A stretch of 64,000 bases of DNA. Source: Jiangella alba (GTDB lineage Bacteria > Actinomycetota > Actinomycetes > Jiangellales > Jiangellaceae). The stretch covers positions 496,001 to 560,000 of the forward strand of contig NZ_FNUC01000004.1 in the NCBI RefSeq assembly GCF_900106035.1, in the 5' to 3' direction. This document shows positions 17,209-25,436 of this stretch, piece after piece; position 1 is the first letter of the stretch; each line of letters begins with the position of its first letter. Under the pieces are notes generated by a model that saw only the letters and a list, made by a program, of their open reading frames with translations, searched no databases and was not told the origin of the DNA. The position numbers were made by a program, and so were the translations under genes.

Positions 17209-17243
17209 AAAGTCCGCTGCTCTGCCAATTGAGCTAGAGGCCC
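17171..17243 (-). tRNA. tRNA-Lys (anticodon TTT)
   Basis: A 73-nt cloverleaf is visible. The acceptor GGGCCTC pairs with GGGGCCC including one G-T pair. The D stem is GCTC/GAGC, the anticodon stem GCGGA/TCCGC with loop CTTTTAA, the T stem CAGGG/CCCTG with loop TTCGATC, and the discriminator A. CCA is not encoded. It is the integration site of the island to its left. Confidence 0.95.
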
Positions 17244-17454
17244 CGCGGACAGGCTACCCAGTACCCGCGCCCCCGGCCGAACCGGCGCGAGCGGCGACGC
17301 GGGCTGTCTATGCGGGGCCGCTGACAGAACGCTGACGGTACGTGGCGGAAAAACGTGCGGACTCTGTCAGTGCGCACGGGTTGAATGGGTCTTCCACGCC
17401 GCACGGGCACACCTTCCGGCCCCGGCGTGGTGACCTCGAAGGAGAACCGCCCTC

Positions 17455-18822
17455 ATGACCACGCTCGACGTCTCCGCAGTTCGTACTCGCTTCACCGGCC
17501 AGGTCGTCGCCCCCGGCGACGACGGCTACGACGGCGCACGTGCGCTGTTCTACGGCGGCCACGACCCCCGGCCCGCCGTCGTCATCCGCCCGGCCGATCC
17601 GGCCGAGGTCGCCTCCGTCGTCAGGCTCGCCCAAGAGACCGGCCTCGAACTCTCCGTCCGCTGCGGCGGGCACAGCCCCGTCGGCCACAGCGTCGTCGAC
17701 GGCGGCATCGTCCTCGACCTCGCCCACCTGCGCGCCATCGCCGTCGACGTCGAGGAGCGCACGGTGTGGGCGCAGGCCGGCCTGACGGCGGGCGACGTCA
17801 CGAAGGCGCTGGCCGAGCACGGGCTGGCCGTCGGCTTCGGCGACACCGGCACCGTCGGCATCGGCGGCATCACCACCGGCGGCGGCGTCGGCTTTCTGTC
17901 GCGCAAGTACGGCATGACCATCGACAACGTGCTCGCCGCCGAGGTCGTCACGGCCGACGGCGAGATCCTGCAGGTCGACGACACCCACCACCCCGACCTC
18001 TTCTGGGCCATCCGGGGCGGCGGCGGCAACTTCGGCGTCGTCACCCGGTTCAAGTACCAGCTGCACGAGGTGCCCGGCGTCGTCGGCGGCATGATCCTGC
18101 TCCCGGCCACGCCCGAGGTCATCCACGGCTTCCTCCGCGAGGCGGCCGCGGCGCCCGAGGAGCTGTCCGTCATCGTCAACGTCATGCCGGCGCCGCCGAT
18201 GCCGTTCATCCCGGCCGAGCACCACGGCTCCATGGTGGTCATGGGGCTGGTCTGCTACGCCGGCCCGGCCGAGGAGGGCGAGAAGGTGCTGGCGCCCATC
18301 CGCGCGCTGGCCGAGCCCATCGCCGACTTCGTCCGGCCCATCACCTACGCCGAGATGTTCATGGAAGAAGGCGACGACGAGTACCACCCCACCGCCACCG
18401 CCCGCACCATGTACGCCGACGAGCTCGACCTCGGCCGCGTCACCCAGATCGTCGAGCAGCTGCGCACGGCGCCGGCCCCCATCCGGGTCGCGCAGTTCCG
18501 GCCGCTCGGCGGCGCCGTCGACCGCGTCGCCGCCGACGCCACGGCGTACGCGCACCGCGGCCGGGCGTTCATGGTGAACATCGCCTCGTTCCTCGACGGC
18601 CCCGACACCCGGGCCGAGCGCGAGCAGTGGGTCCTCGACACCTCCGCCGTCGCCGAGAACGGCGTCCCCGGCGCGTACGTCAACTTCCTCACCGAGGACG
18701 GCGCGACGCGGGCGCGCGAGGCCTACCCGGGCGCCACCTGGGACCGGCTCACGCGGGTGAAGCAGCAGTACGACCCCGGCAACCTGTTCCGCCGCAACGT
18801 CAACATCCCGCCCGCGGGCTGA
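17455..18822 (+). CDS. FAD-binding oxidoreductase, berberine-bridge/FAD_binding_4 type
   Basis: This 455-residue enzyme begins at ATG 17455 after GAAGGAGAA. The N-terminal FAD domain has RCGGHSPVGHSVVDGG, where the His of GGHS is the normal site of the 8-alpha covalent FAD link. It is followed by GIGGITTGGGVGFLSRKYG. The second attachment Cys found in bicovalent members is absent (GDTGTVGIGG at that place), so only single attachment is expected. The C-terminus ends in the BBE motif YDPGNLFRRNVNIPP. It oxidises an unknown alcohol, sugar or aromatic substrate using O2. There is no signal peptide. The gene stands alone between the tRNA and a convergent sialidase-like gene. Confidence 0.88.
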   Translation: MTTLDVSAVRTRFTGQVVAPGDDGYDGARALFYGGHDPRPAVVIRPADPAEVASVVRLAQETGLELSVRCGGHSPVGHSVVDGGIVLDLAHLRAIAVDVEERTVWAQAGLTAGDVTKALAEHGLAVGFGDTGTVGIGGITTGGGVGFLSRKYGMTIDNVLAAEVVTADGEILQVDDTHHPDLFWAIRGGGGNFGVVTRFKYQLHEVPGVVGGMILLPATPEVIHGFLREAAAAPEELSVIVNVMPAPPMPFIPAEHHGSMVVMGLVCYAGPAEEGEKVLAPIRALAEPIADFVRPITYAEMFMEEGDDEYHPTATARTMYADELDLGRVTQIVEQLRTAPAPIRVAQFRPLGGAVDRVAADATAYAHRGRAFMVNIASFLDGPDTRAEREQWVLDTSAVAENGVPGAYVNFLTEDGATRAREAYPGATWDRLTRVKQQYDPGNLFRRNVNIPPAG

Positions 18823-18833
18823 GTCGCACCGCT

Positions 18834-18861
18834 GGGGTGGCCGGCTGCGGCCGGCCACCCC
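18834..18861. terminator. bidirectional hairpin terminator
   Basis: GGGGTGGCCGGC (18834-18845) and GCCGGCCACCCC (18850-18861) pair perfectly around a 4-nt loop between two convergent genes. Confidence 0.75.
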
Positions 18862-18874
18862 GGTGCGCTCCTCG

Positions 18875-20494
18875 TCAGCGGGCGAGGTTCAGCTCGGCCA
18901 GCATCGACGCTCCGTCCGACGCGGTGATGACGATCTTGACGTGCCGGGCCGTGCTGCGATCGATCTCGGCCCAGGCGATCTCGCCGGCCACGGAGACGTG
19001 CCCGGTGCGCACGTCGACGGGGTCACCCCAGGTCACGCCGTCGGACGAGAGGTAGACCGACGCCGTCTCGGCGTAGCCGGGCTTGAGGTTCAGCCCGATC
19101 CACGAGATCCGCTGCGGCGCGGCGAAGCTGAGGGTGAACTGCCGCGGCGCCTCGGCGGTGGCGACGGGGCCGAGCGAGGAGTACCAGTACTCGGCCACGC
19201 CGTCGACCGCGCCGCCCGGCTGGGCGGTCGGGTGGTTCCGGTGGCTGCTGGTGAGGTCGGTCGTGTAGGTGGCCTCGCCTGCGGCGACCATGGCGGGAAG
19301 GTCCAGGACGGCGTCCGGTGCGGGCGCCTCGGGCTCCGGCGTCTGGATGCCGAGGTAGTCGCCGAGCGAGCTGAACGTGCCGACCACGGCGTGCAGGTTG
19401 GTGTCGTAGCTGACCGTCAGGAACCGGCCGCCGCGCACGACGGCGGTGCTCGGGTCGCCCTGGTCCACGTTCTGCTGCGACATGTACAGCAGGACGGGGT
19501 CGGTGTCGGTCCAGGCCTGGTTCTGGCGGCGCAGCCGGCCCACGACCGGCTCGTTCGAGCCGTAGTCCCGCCCGCCGTAGGTGAGCAGCACCCGGCCGCC
19601 CGGCAGCGTCATCAGGTCCGGGGCCTGCATGCTCCACGGCACCTTGCTCGCGACGCTCCAGGTGCGGCCGCCGTCGTAGGAGTCGCTGACGAATCCCGGC
19701 CGGATCACGGCCGTCACGTGCCCGCCGGGGAGGACGGCCAGCTCGGTCTCGGACAGCGCGACGCCCGGCTCCGCGGGCAGCATGACCTCGTTCTCCAGCG
19801 GCCAGGTGCGCCCGCCGTCGGTGCTGCGCACGACGCTGGCGCGGCCGAGCGTGGCGTCCGGGCGCGTGCCGTAGAGGGGGATCAGCAGGTCGCCGTCGTC
19901 CAGTTCGACGACCTCACCGGACTCCGCCGCCCAGCCCAGGTGGTACGCGCCGCTGCGCACACCGCACCCGCAGCTCATCGACGACTCCACCAACGCCGGC
20001 TCCGACCACGTCTGCCCGCCGTCCTCGGAGCGCACCACGTAGGTGCCTCGGATCGTTGCGGCCGCGTCGGGATATCCGGTCCAGTCGGTCTGGAACCAGG
20101 TGATCACGATGGTCCCGTCGCGAAGCTGGGTGATCTGCGCGTCACGGTCGTCGTACGAGGTGTCGATCACCACCCGCGCCTCGGACCACGTCGTCCCGCC
20201 GTCCGTGCTCTCCGTCCACCGCACCTGGCCGTCGTGATCGCCACCGGGGATGCCGGCGGAGTGCTCGTTGTTCCAGTAGTAGACCGTGACCAGCCGGCCG
20301 TCGTCGAGGTGCACGATCTCGGGGAAGAACGGCTTCTGGTCGCCCTCGGGCGTCGCGATGAGCACGTCGGGCTGGGTGGGGTCGTCCGGTCCGGCGCCGG
20401 CGGGCGCCCCGGCAAGGCCGCTGACGACGAGGGCCGAACCCGCGATCAGGGCGCCGAGCAAGCCCTTGCGGCGGTTCCGGGGAAGTCTGGTCAT
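18875..20494 (-). CDS. secreted sialidase-like BNR-repeat protein
   Basis: This is a 539-residue protein. ATG 20494 was chosen because GAAAGGAGCAGTC precedes it and a signal peptide follows directly (RRKGLLGALIAGSALVVSGLAGAPAGA). Four Asp-box motifs (S-x-D-x-G-x-x-W: STDGGTTW, SEDGGQTW, STDGGRTW, SYDGGRTW) identify the six-bladed sialidase/BNR propeller. The last 150 residues resemble a discoidin/F5-8C-type carbohydrate-binding domain (RISWIGLNLKPG, SVYLSSDGVTWG). It probably acts outside the cell on glycan ends. Substrate specificity (true sialidase or another exo-glycosidase) is not decided by the sequence. It is divergent from another secreted glycosidase-like gene. Confidence 0.85.
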   Translation of the reverse strand: MTRLPRNRRKGLLGALIAGSALVVSGLAGAPAGAGPDDPTQPDVLIATPEGDQKPFFPEIVHLDDGRLVTVYYWNNEHSAGIPGGDHDGQVRWTESTDGGTTWSEARVVIDTSYDDRDAQITQLRDGTIVITWFQTDWTGYPDAAATIRGTYVVRSEDGGQTWSEPALVESSMSCGCGVRSGAYHLGWAAESGEVVELDDGDLLIPLYGTRPDATLGRASVVRSTDGGRTWPLENEVMLPAEPGVALSETELAVLPGGHVTAVIRPGFVSDSYDGGRTWSVASKVPWSMQAPDLMTLPGGRVLLTYGGRDYGSNEPVVGRLRRQNQAWTDTDPVLLYMSQQNVDQGDPSTAVVRGGRFLTVSYDTNLHAVVGTFSSLGDYLGIQTPEPEAPAPDAVLDLPAMVAAGEATYTTDLTSSHRNHPTAQPGGAVDGVAEYWYSSLGPVATAEAPRQFTLSFAAPQRISWIGLNLKPGYAETASVYLSSDGVTWGDPVDVRTGHVSVAGEIAWAEIDRSTARHVKIVITASDGASMLAELNLAR

Positions 20495-20702
20495 GACTGC
20501 TCCTTTCGATGCGTGGCCGTGCGGCACTGCCGTTCGAGAGAGCGCTGACGCAATGGCGGAACTCAACCTGGCATAGCGTTCCGTGTCAAGAGTCAGACGT
20601 GGTGAGCGGCCTGCCAGCCGTGGACGGGCATTGACATGGAACGTCATTTTGCGCTTTCTTCAACGCAACGCGACGTCGGTCCGATCTCCGTGGAGTGATC
20701 AG
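20495..20702. promoter_or_regulatory. 208-bp divergent promoter region between secreted glycosidase genes
   Basis: It must hold promoters for both flanking genes. TGAC-N7-GTCA (in the segment GCATTGACATGGAACGTCA) and TTGCG-N10-CGCAA occur close together near 20630-20670 and could be operator half-sites. I cannot assign a regulator. Confidence 0.35.
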
Positions 20703-22727
20703 ATGAGGCTGTCTCGACGACTGTCCGCCCCCGCCGCCCTGGCCGCCGCGTCCGCCGTCATCGGCGCCGCGCTGACCCTCGCCCTGGAGCCCGCCGAGCC
20801 CGCCGAGCTCGCCGGGCCGGGTAGCGCCGCCCCACCGGGGCCCTTCGGCGCCGCATCTGCCGTCCTGACGAGCGACGCCGCCGCCGAACCCGTCGAGGTC
20901 GAGGTGCCCAACGCCGGCTTCGAAGAGGTCGACGGGGACGGCTGGGCGACCGGCTGGCGGCTCGATCCCGCCCGCGCCCAGACGGCCACCGTCGTCGAGG
21001 GCGACGCACACGCCGGCGAGCGCAGCCTGGAGGTCGTCGACCCGCCGGGCAGCGGCATCGCGATCTGGTCCAGCCCGGTCGAGTCCGTCCGCGACGGCGA
21101 GTACGAGGCGTCGGCCTGGATCCGCACCGTCTCGGGCGTGCCGGCCTGGCTCTACCTGGAGTTCTACGACGCCAACGGGCGGCGGGTGAGCGAGACCCAC
21201 GTGACGCCCGAGGCGTCGGCGACGTGGCAGCGCGTCACGGTCGCGGGCACGGCGCCGGCGGCGGCCACCACGCTCAAGCTGCTCGTCTACGGCTCCAACA
21301 GCTCGGCCGGCACGAGCTACGTCGACGACGTCGCGCTGCGGCTGCTGAACCCGCCCCCGCCGTACGACCCCGTGATCGGCCAGCGGACGCAGCTCTTCCA
21401 CGACCTCGACCGCGTCGACACCCTGACGCACGTCGGCCGCGTCGTCCACGAGGGCGAGCTCACCGACCAGCCGATCCTCAGCCCGGACCGGCCGTGGGAG
21501 GCCAACAACGTCTACCTCTACGGCAGCGTGCTCTTCGACGAGGACGAGCAGCTGTACAAGATGTGGTACCACTCGTACAACTGGGACCTGGGCGAATACC
21601 TGAACCTGTACGCCACGTCGCGCAACGGGCGCACCTGGGACAAACCCGAGCTCGGCGTCTACGAATTCGACGGCTCGACGGCGAACAACATCGTCATCGG
21701 CGACAACATCCACAGCCCGTCGGTGCTGAAGGACCCGTTCGAGGACGACCCGGCCCGCCGCTACAAGATGATGGCGATGGACTACGAGCAGGGCTACGTG
21801 GTCTATTTCTCCCCCGACGGCGTCCGCTGGACCGCCTGCGGGTGCAACCCGGTGAGCACCGGCGCCGACGTCGCCAACATCTTCCAGGACCCCGAGACCG
21901 GGGAGTTCGGCGTCATGTGGAAGCAGCCCGACCTGCGGCCGGTCCCGAACATCCGGTACGCCTTCCTGTCCACCAGCGCCGACTTCGAGACGTGGAGCGA
22001 GCCGGAGTTGGTGCTCGCCGCCGACCAGCGCGACCAGCTCATGGCCACGGCCGACGGCCACACCAACGCGCAGATCTACGGCTTCCCGGTCACCGCGTAC
22101 CAGGGCGGCTGGGTCGGTTTCCCGTGGATCTACAAGCCAGGCGGCGGCACGCCGGGCATGGCCGGTTCCGGCCCGGTCGACGTGCAGGTGGCGTTCAGCG
22201 ACGATCTGCGGACCTGGACGCGCGACGACCGCCGCAGCGTGATCCCGCGCGGCGTCCCGGGCTCGTGGGACGCCGGCATGATCTACACCGCCAGCTCCCT
22301 GGTGCAGACCGGCCGCGACCTGCGCCTGTACTACTCCGGCTGGGACGGCTTCCACGACGGCTCGCCGAACCGCGGCGCCGCCATCGGCATGGCGACCTGG
22401 CGGGTCGACGGCTTCGCCTCACTGGCCAACGGCGGCGACCAGCCCGGTGTCGTCACGACCAGGCCGCTGGTGTTCGACGGCCGCGCCCTCAGCGTCAACG
22501 CCGCCCTGGCGCCCGGCGGCACGTTGCGGGTCGAGATCCTCGACGCCGACGGCGAGCCGATCCCCGGCTTCACGCTGGAGGAGAGCCGCAAGGTCATGGG
22601 CGACCGCACCGACCACCGCATCCGCTGGTCCGGCGCCCACGACCTCAGTGCCCTGGCCGGGACGCCCGTCCGGCTGCGCTTCCACCTCGACGACGGCGAC
22701 CTGTACTCCTACCGGTTCCACGGCTAG
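20703..22727 (+). CDS. secreted glycosidase-like five-bladed propeller with CBM-like domain
   Basis: This 674-residue protein starts at ATG 20703 with a short basic segment and a hydrophobic stretch (SAPAALAAASAVIGAALTLAL), so it is probably secreted. Residues about 60-220 form a jelly-roll carbohydrate-binding module (VPNAGFEEVDGDGWATGWRL ... SYVDDVALR). Residues about 225-580 carry GH32/GH43/GH68-type propeller features: GSVLFDEDEQLYKMWYHSY, SRNGRTWDKPELG, FQDPETGEFGVMWKQ and YSGWDGFHDG. The last 100 residues are beta-rich. It probably hydrolyses a terminal sugar, but the exact family and catalytic carboxylates are not assigned. It shares a promoter region with the sialidase-like gene, so the two may be co-regulated. 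Confidence 0.7.
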   Translation: MRLSRRLSAPAALAAASAVIGAALTLALEPAEPAELAGPGSAAPPGPFGAASAVLTSDAAAEPVEVEVPNAGFEEVDGDGWATGWRLDPARAQTATVVEGDAHAGERSLEVVDPPGSGIAIWSSPVESVRDGEYEASAWIRTVSGVPAWLYLEFYDANGRRVSETHVTPEASATWQRVTVAGTAPAAATTLKLLVYGSNSSAGTSYVDDVALRLLNPPPPYDPVIGQRTQLFHDLDRVDTLTHVGRVVHEGELTDQPILSPDRPWEANNVYLYGSVLFDEDEQLYKMWYHSYNWDLGEYLNLYATSRNGRTWDKPELGVYEFDGSTANNIVIGDNIHSPSVLKDPFEDDPARRYKMMAMDYEQGYVVYFSPDGVRWTACGCNPVSTGADVANIFQDPETGEFGVMWKQPDLRPVPNIRYAFLSTSADFETWSEPELVLAADQRDQLMATADGHTNAQIYGFPVTAYQGGWVGFPWIYKPGGGTPGMAGSGPVDVQVAFSDDLRTWTRDDRRSVIPRGVPGSWDAGMIYTASSLVQTGRDLRLYYSGWDGFHDGSPNRGAAIGMATWRVDGFASLANGGDQPGVVTTRPLVFDGRALSVNAALAPGGTLRVEILDADGEPIPGFTLEESRKVMGDRTDHRIRWSGAHDLSALAGTPVRLRFHLDDGDLYSYRFHG

Positions 22728-22741
22728 GGCCCCGCGACGGA

Positions 22742-22775
22742 GGTCTCGCTGCCGTTCCGCAGTGGCAGCGAGACC
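22742..22775. terminator. hairpin terminator between convergent genes
   Basis: GGTCTCGCTGCC (22742-22753) and GGCAGCGAGACC (22764-22775) are a perfect 12-bp stem with a 10-nt loop, 14 bp after the glycosidase-like stop and 15 bp from the nitrilase-fold stop. Confidence 0.8.
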
Positions 22776-22790
22776 CCGCCGGTGAGGCCG

Positions 22791-23744
22791 TCAGAGACTG
22801 ACGCGGTCGCGGGTGCGGCGGCGCCAGTCGCGGGCGTACGGGCTGAGCTCGTCGTCGCGGTGGACGCCGGCGACGGCGACGGCGGGAGTGCCGTCGGGCG
22901 GGCAACTGGCGGACCAGCCGCCGCGCGGGCCGATGATGCCGGCGTGCGGGCCCGACGCGTCGGCGGGGACGGCGAGGCTGATCCAGTAGCTGTTCGCCGC
23001 CGCGTAGCCGCGGGCCTCGGTCGTGACGGTCTCGCGGCCGGGCACGCCGCCGGTCTCGTACGACACCAGCACGCCGTCGACGTCGAGGCGTTCGTACTCG
23101 GTGAACAGCTCCGGGAAGTGCACGTCCATCCCGAGCGCGAGCCCGAGCCGGTACCCGTCGACGGTGACGGTGACGGGCGCGGCGCCGGGCTCGTACAGGA
23201 AGCTGAGCTTGGTGTTCGACAGGGTCCGCTCGTCGTAGCGGGCCACCACCGCGCCCTCGTCGGAGACGACGTACAGGCTGTTGTGCGGACGCGACGGCGC
23301 CGGGCGTCGGTGCGGCGCGGCGAGCACCGTCCAGATCGCCAGCTCATCCGCCAGCCGGGCGACCTGCCCCAGCTCGTCCTCCAGCACCGTCCACGCGGCC
23401 CGGCTCCAGTCGGCCGGCCCCGCCTCGTCCGGGCCCAGTTCGGAGAGGGCGTACTTGTCCGGGAAGCAGATCGCCCCCTCGGTGAAGTGCACCAGCCGCG
23501 CGCCCGCCGCGGCCGCGTCCGTCATCAGCCGGCGCACCTCGGCGCCGCTGGCACGCAGGCCGTCGGCGTCGGCGGGGTCGGTGCGGACGGTCGACTGCGC
23601 GACGGCGATGGGCAGCGGCGCCGCCCTCGGTGGCTCGTCGGCGGACGGCTCCGGGCGGACGTTGCGCAGCGCGGCCGTGTACGACTCGCCGGTCTTGGCG
23701 GCGCGGGCACGGACCCGTCGTTTGAGGTTTCGGTCGGTTGTCAT
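22791..23744 (-). CDS. nitrilase-superfamily protein lacking the catalytic Cys and Lys
   Basis: This is a 317-residue protein from ATG 23744, with GGGAGG upstream. The first 30 residues (TDRNLKRRVRARAAKTGESY) form a basic segment resembling a ribbon-helix-helix N-terminus seen fused to various actinomycete enzymes. Residues 45-310 have the carbon-nitrogen hydrolase fold. The catalytic Glu is present (HFTEGAICFPDK, E89). The expected Lys position reads YDERTL (E172) and the expected nucleophilic Cys position reads LALGMDVHFPEL (G205). Relatives have a YDKR-type and a LCI.hHFPEL-type sequence at these points. By sequence it is a pseudo-enzyme or uses another chemistry, possibly a binding or regulatory role. 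A MerR regulator gene lies 194 bp upstream on the same strand. Confidence 0.8.
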   Translation of the reverse strand: MTTDRNLKRRVRARAAKTGESYTAALRNVRPEPSADEPPRAAPLPIAVAQSTVRTDPADADGLRASGAEVRRLMTDAAAAGARLVHFTEGAICFPDKYALSELGPDEAGPADWSRAAWTVLEDELGQVARLADELAIWTVLAAPHRRPAPSRPHNSLYVVSDEGAVVARYDERTLSNTKLSFLYEPGAAPVTVTVDGYRLGLALGMDVHFPELFTEYERLDVDGVLVSYETGGVPGRETVTTEARGYAAANSYWISLAVPADASGPHAGIIGPRGGWSASCPPDGTPAVAVAGVHRDDELSPYARDWRRRTRDRVSL

Positions 23745-23938
23745 CGCTGGCCTCCCACGCACTCGCACGTGATCCCCCAGCGATCCCGTCCGAGGCGGTC
23801 GACCAGGACGAGCGGCTCGAGATCAGAAGTCCCTTTGCCTTCAGGTGCGAGGCCGGGCTGGGGCCGGCCGGCGAAGGTGAGGCGGGAGCCACGCCAGGCT
23901 CACAGCCTGTCGCACCGGCTCGGGCCGCGTCAACAGGA

Positions 23939-24337
23939 TCAGGCCGCCCCGTGCGCCGCGACCCAGGCGTCGTACTCGGCGTCGTCGTCGGGGGTGCGGT
24001 CGATCAACGCGACCAGCTGCGCCCGCGCCGTCGTCAACTGCTCGATCGCAGACGTCAGGCGGTCGCGCTCGGACTCCAGCGGCGGCAGCATCGACCGGCA
24101 GCCGGGCATCAGCCCCTCGCCGGTGTCGACCATGCACGGCAGCAGGTCGGCGATCAGGTGGCTCGGCAGCCCGGCCGCGAGCAGGGACCGCACGTGCCGC
24201 ACCGCATCGACGTCGGACGGGGCGTAGTCGCGGTAGCCACTGGGCAGCCGGGCCGGACGCAGCAGGTTCTGCTCCTCGTAGTAGCGCAGCGCGCGCTCCG
24301 TCACGCCGGTCCGCCGGGCCAGTTCGCCGATCCGCAT
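23939..24337 (-). CDS. MerR-family transcriptional regulator
   Basis: This 132-residue protein starts at ATG 24337 with the typical MerR start MRIGELARRTGVTERALRYY, then RLPSGYRDY, and a C-terminal dimerisation coiled coil (residues about 75-120). Cys residues in LPCMVDTGEGLMPGC could serve as a sensor, although the pattern is not that of metal-binding MerR proteins. It is divergent from an imine-reductase-like gene. The gap contains an overlong-spacer promoter with a dyad, the standard MerR target. Confidence 0.9.
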   Translation of the reverse strand: MRIGELARRTGVTERALRYYEEQNLLRPARLPSGYRDYAPSDVDAVRHVRSLLAAGLPSHLIADLLPCMVDTGEGLMPGCRSMLPPLESERDRLTSAIEQLTTARAQLVALIDRTPDDDAEYDAWVAAHGAA

Positions 24338-24353
24338 CGCATCCTCCGTCGAC

Positions 24354-24385
24354 TTGACTCTCACGTCAGCGTGAAGGTTTAGCGT
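24354..24385 (+). promoter_or_regulatory. MerR-type promoter with dyad in a long spacer
   Basis: TTGACT (24354-24359) and TAGCGT (24380-24385) are separated by 20 bp, longer than the usual 17. The dyad ACTCTCACG (24357-24365) / CGTGAAGGT (24370-24378), with two mismatches, lies mostly in this spacer. ATG 24393 follows 7 bp after the -10, so the mRNA is probably leaderless. Activation by DNA twisting by the adjacent MerR protein is the family mechanism. Confidence 0.65.
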
Positions 24386-24392
24386 ACCCGCC

Positions 24393-25286
24393 ATGACGAC
24401 ATCTCCGCAGGTCACGGTCCTTGGACTCGGCAAGATGGGGCAGGCGCTCGCCCGTGCCTTCCTCGCCCACGGCCACCCGACGACGGTCTGGAACCGCTCC
24501 GCGGCGAAGGGCGACGCCCTGGTGGCGGCCGGCGCGAGGCGGGCCGCGAGCGTCGCCGACGCGGTCGCGGGCGCCGGCCTCGTCGTGGTGTGCGTAGTCG
24601 ACTACGCGGCCGCGCGACAGCTGCTCGAGCCGGCCGCCGCGGCGCTGCGCGGGCGCACCGTCGTGAACCTCACCGCCGACACGCCCGACGCAGCGCGCGC
24701 CATGGCCGCCTGGGCCGCCGATCACGGCGTCGACTACCTCGACGGATCGATCATGACGCCGACGATCACCATCGACACGCCGGACGCCGCGCTGATCTAC
24801 AGCGGGCCGGGCGACCTCTACCGCCGCCACGCGGCGACGCTGGCCGCACTCGGCGGGACGCAGCGCCACCTCGGCGCCGACCCCAGCCGGGCCGCCGCCT
24901 TCGACGTCGCGCTGCTGGACCTGTTCTGGACGGCGGCCGCCGGCATGACGCACGCGTTCGCGCTGGCCAAGGCCGAGGGCATCGACGGCGCGGACCTCGT
25001 CCCGCTGGCCGAGGACATGGCCGGCCTGCTGAAGGCCTCGATGGCCGAGCACGGCGCCCGGCTGGACGCGGATCGCTACGACGCCGACATCGCGGAGCTG
25101 AGCACGATCGCCGCCGGCCTCGAGCACGTCGTCACGGCATCGGAGCGGCGCGGCCTCGACACCGCCGTCCAGCGTGCCGCGCTCGCGCAGATGCGGCGGG
25201 CCATCGAGGCCGGGCACGGCGGGGACGACCTCTCGGTGCTCAGCGCCGCGCTGCTCGCCGAGCGGGAGGCGGTCAGCCGGGCCTGA
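24393..25286 (+). CDS. NAD(P)-binding oxidoreductase, imine reductase-like
   Basis: This 297-residue protein has an N-terminal Rossmann domain (VTVLGLGKMGQALARAFLAHG, then WNRSAAK for NADP(H) phosphate binding). The C-terminal domain is all-helical, as in beta-hydroxyacid dehydrogenases and imine reductases. DGSIMTPT and LIYSGPGDLY match the imine-reductase branch rather than 3-hydroxyisobutyrate dehydrogenase. It is probably an NADPH-dependent reductase of cyclic imines or ketones. It is controlled by the divergent MerR gene through the long-spacer promoter, so it may respond to a toxic amine or aldehyde-type inducer (inference). Confidence 0.85.
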   Translation: MTTSPQVTVLGLGKMGQALARAFLAHGHPTTVWNRSAAKGDALVAAGARRAASVADAVAGAGLVVVCVVDYAAARQLLEPAAAALRGRTVVNLTADTPDAARAMAAWAADHGVDYLDGSIMTPTITIDTPDAALIYSGPGDLYRRHAATLAALGGTQRHLGADPSRAAAFDVALLDLFWTAAAGMTHAFALAKAEGIDGADLVPLAEDMAGLLKASMAEHGARLDADRYDADIAELSTIAAGLEHVVTASERRGLDTAVQRAALAQMRRAIEAGHGGDDLSVLSAALLAEREAVSRA

Positions 25287-25436
25287 CCAGCGGCATCTTT
25301 GCGCCAATGGCGCCTACCGGCCACGCCTAGTCCTTCCGCGCCGGGCCGCGGCGATGCCAGATTGGCCGGACCGGACATCCGGCCCATCTGGGACGGACCA
25401 CGTCTCGTCCCGCCCCCGCCGAGAGAGAACGACGCG

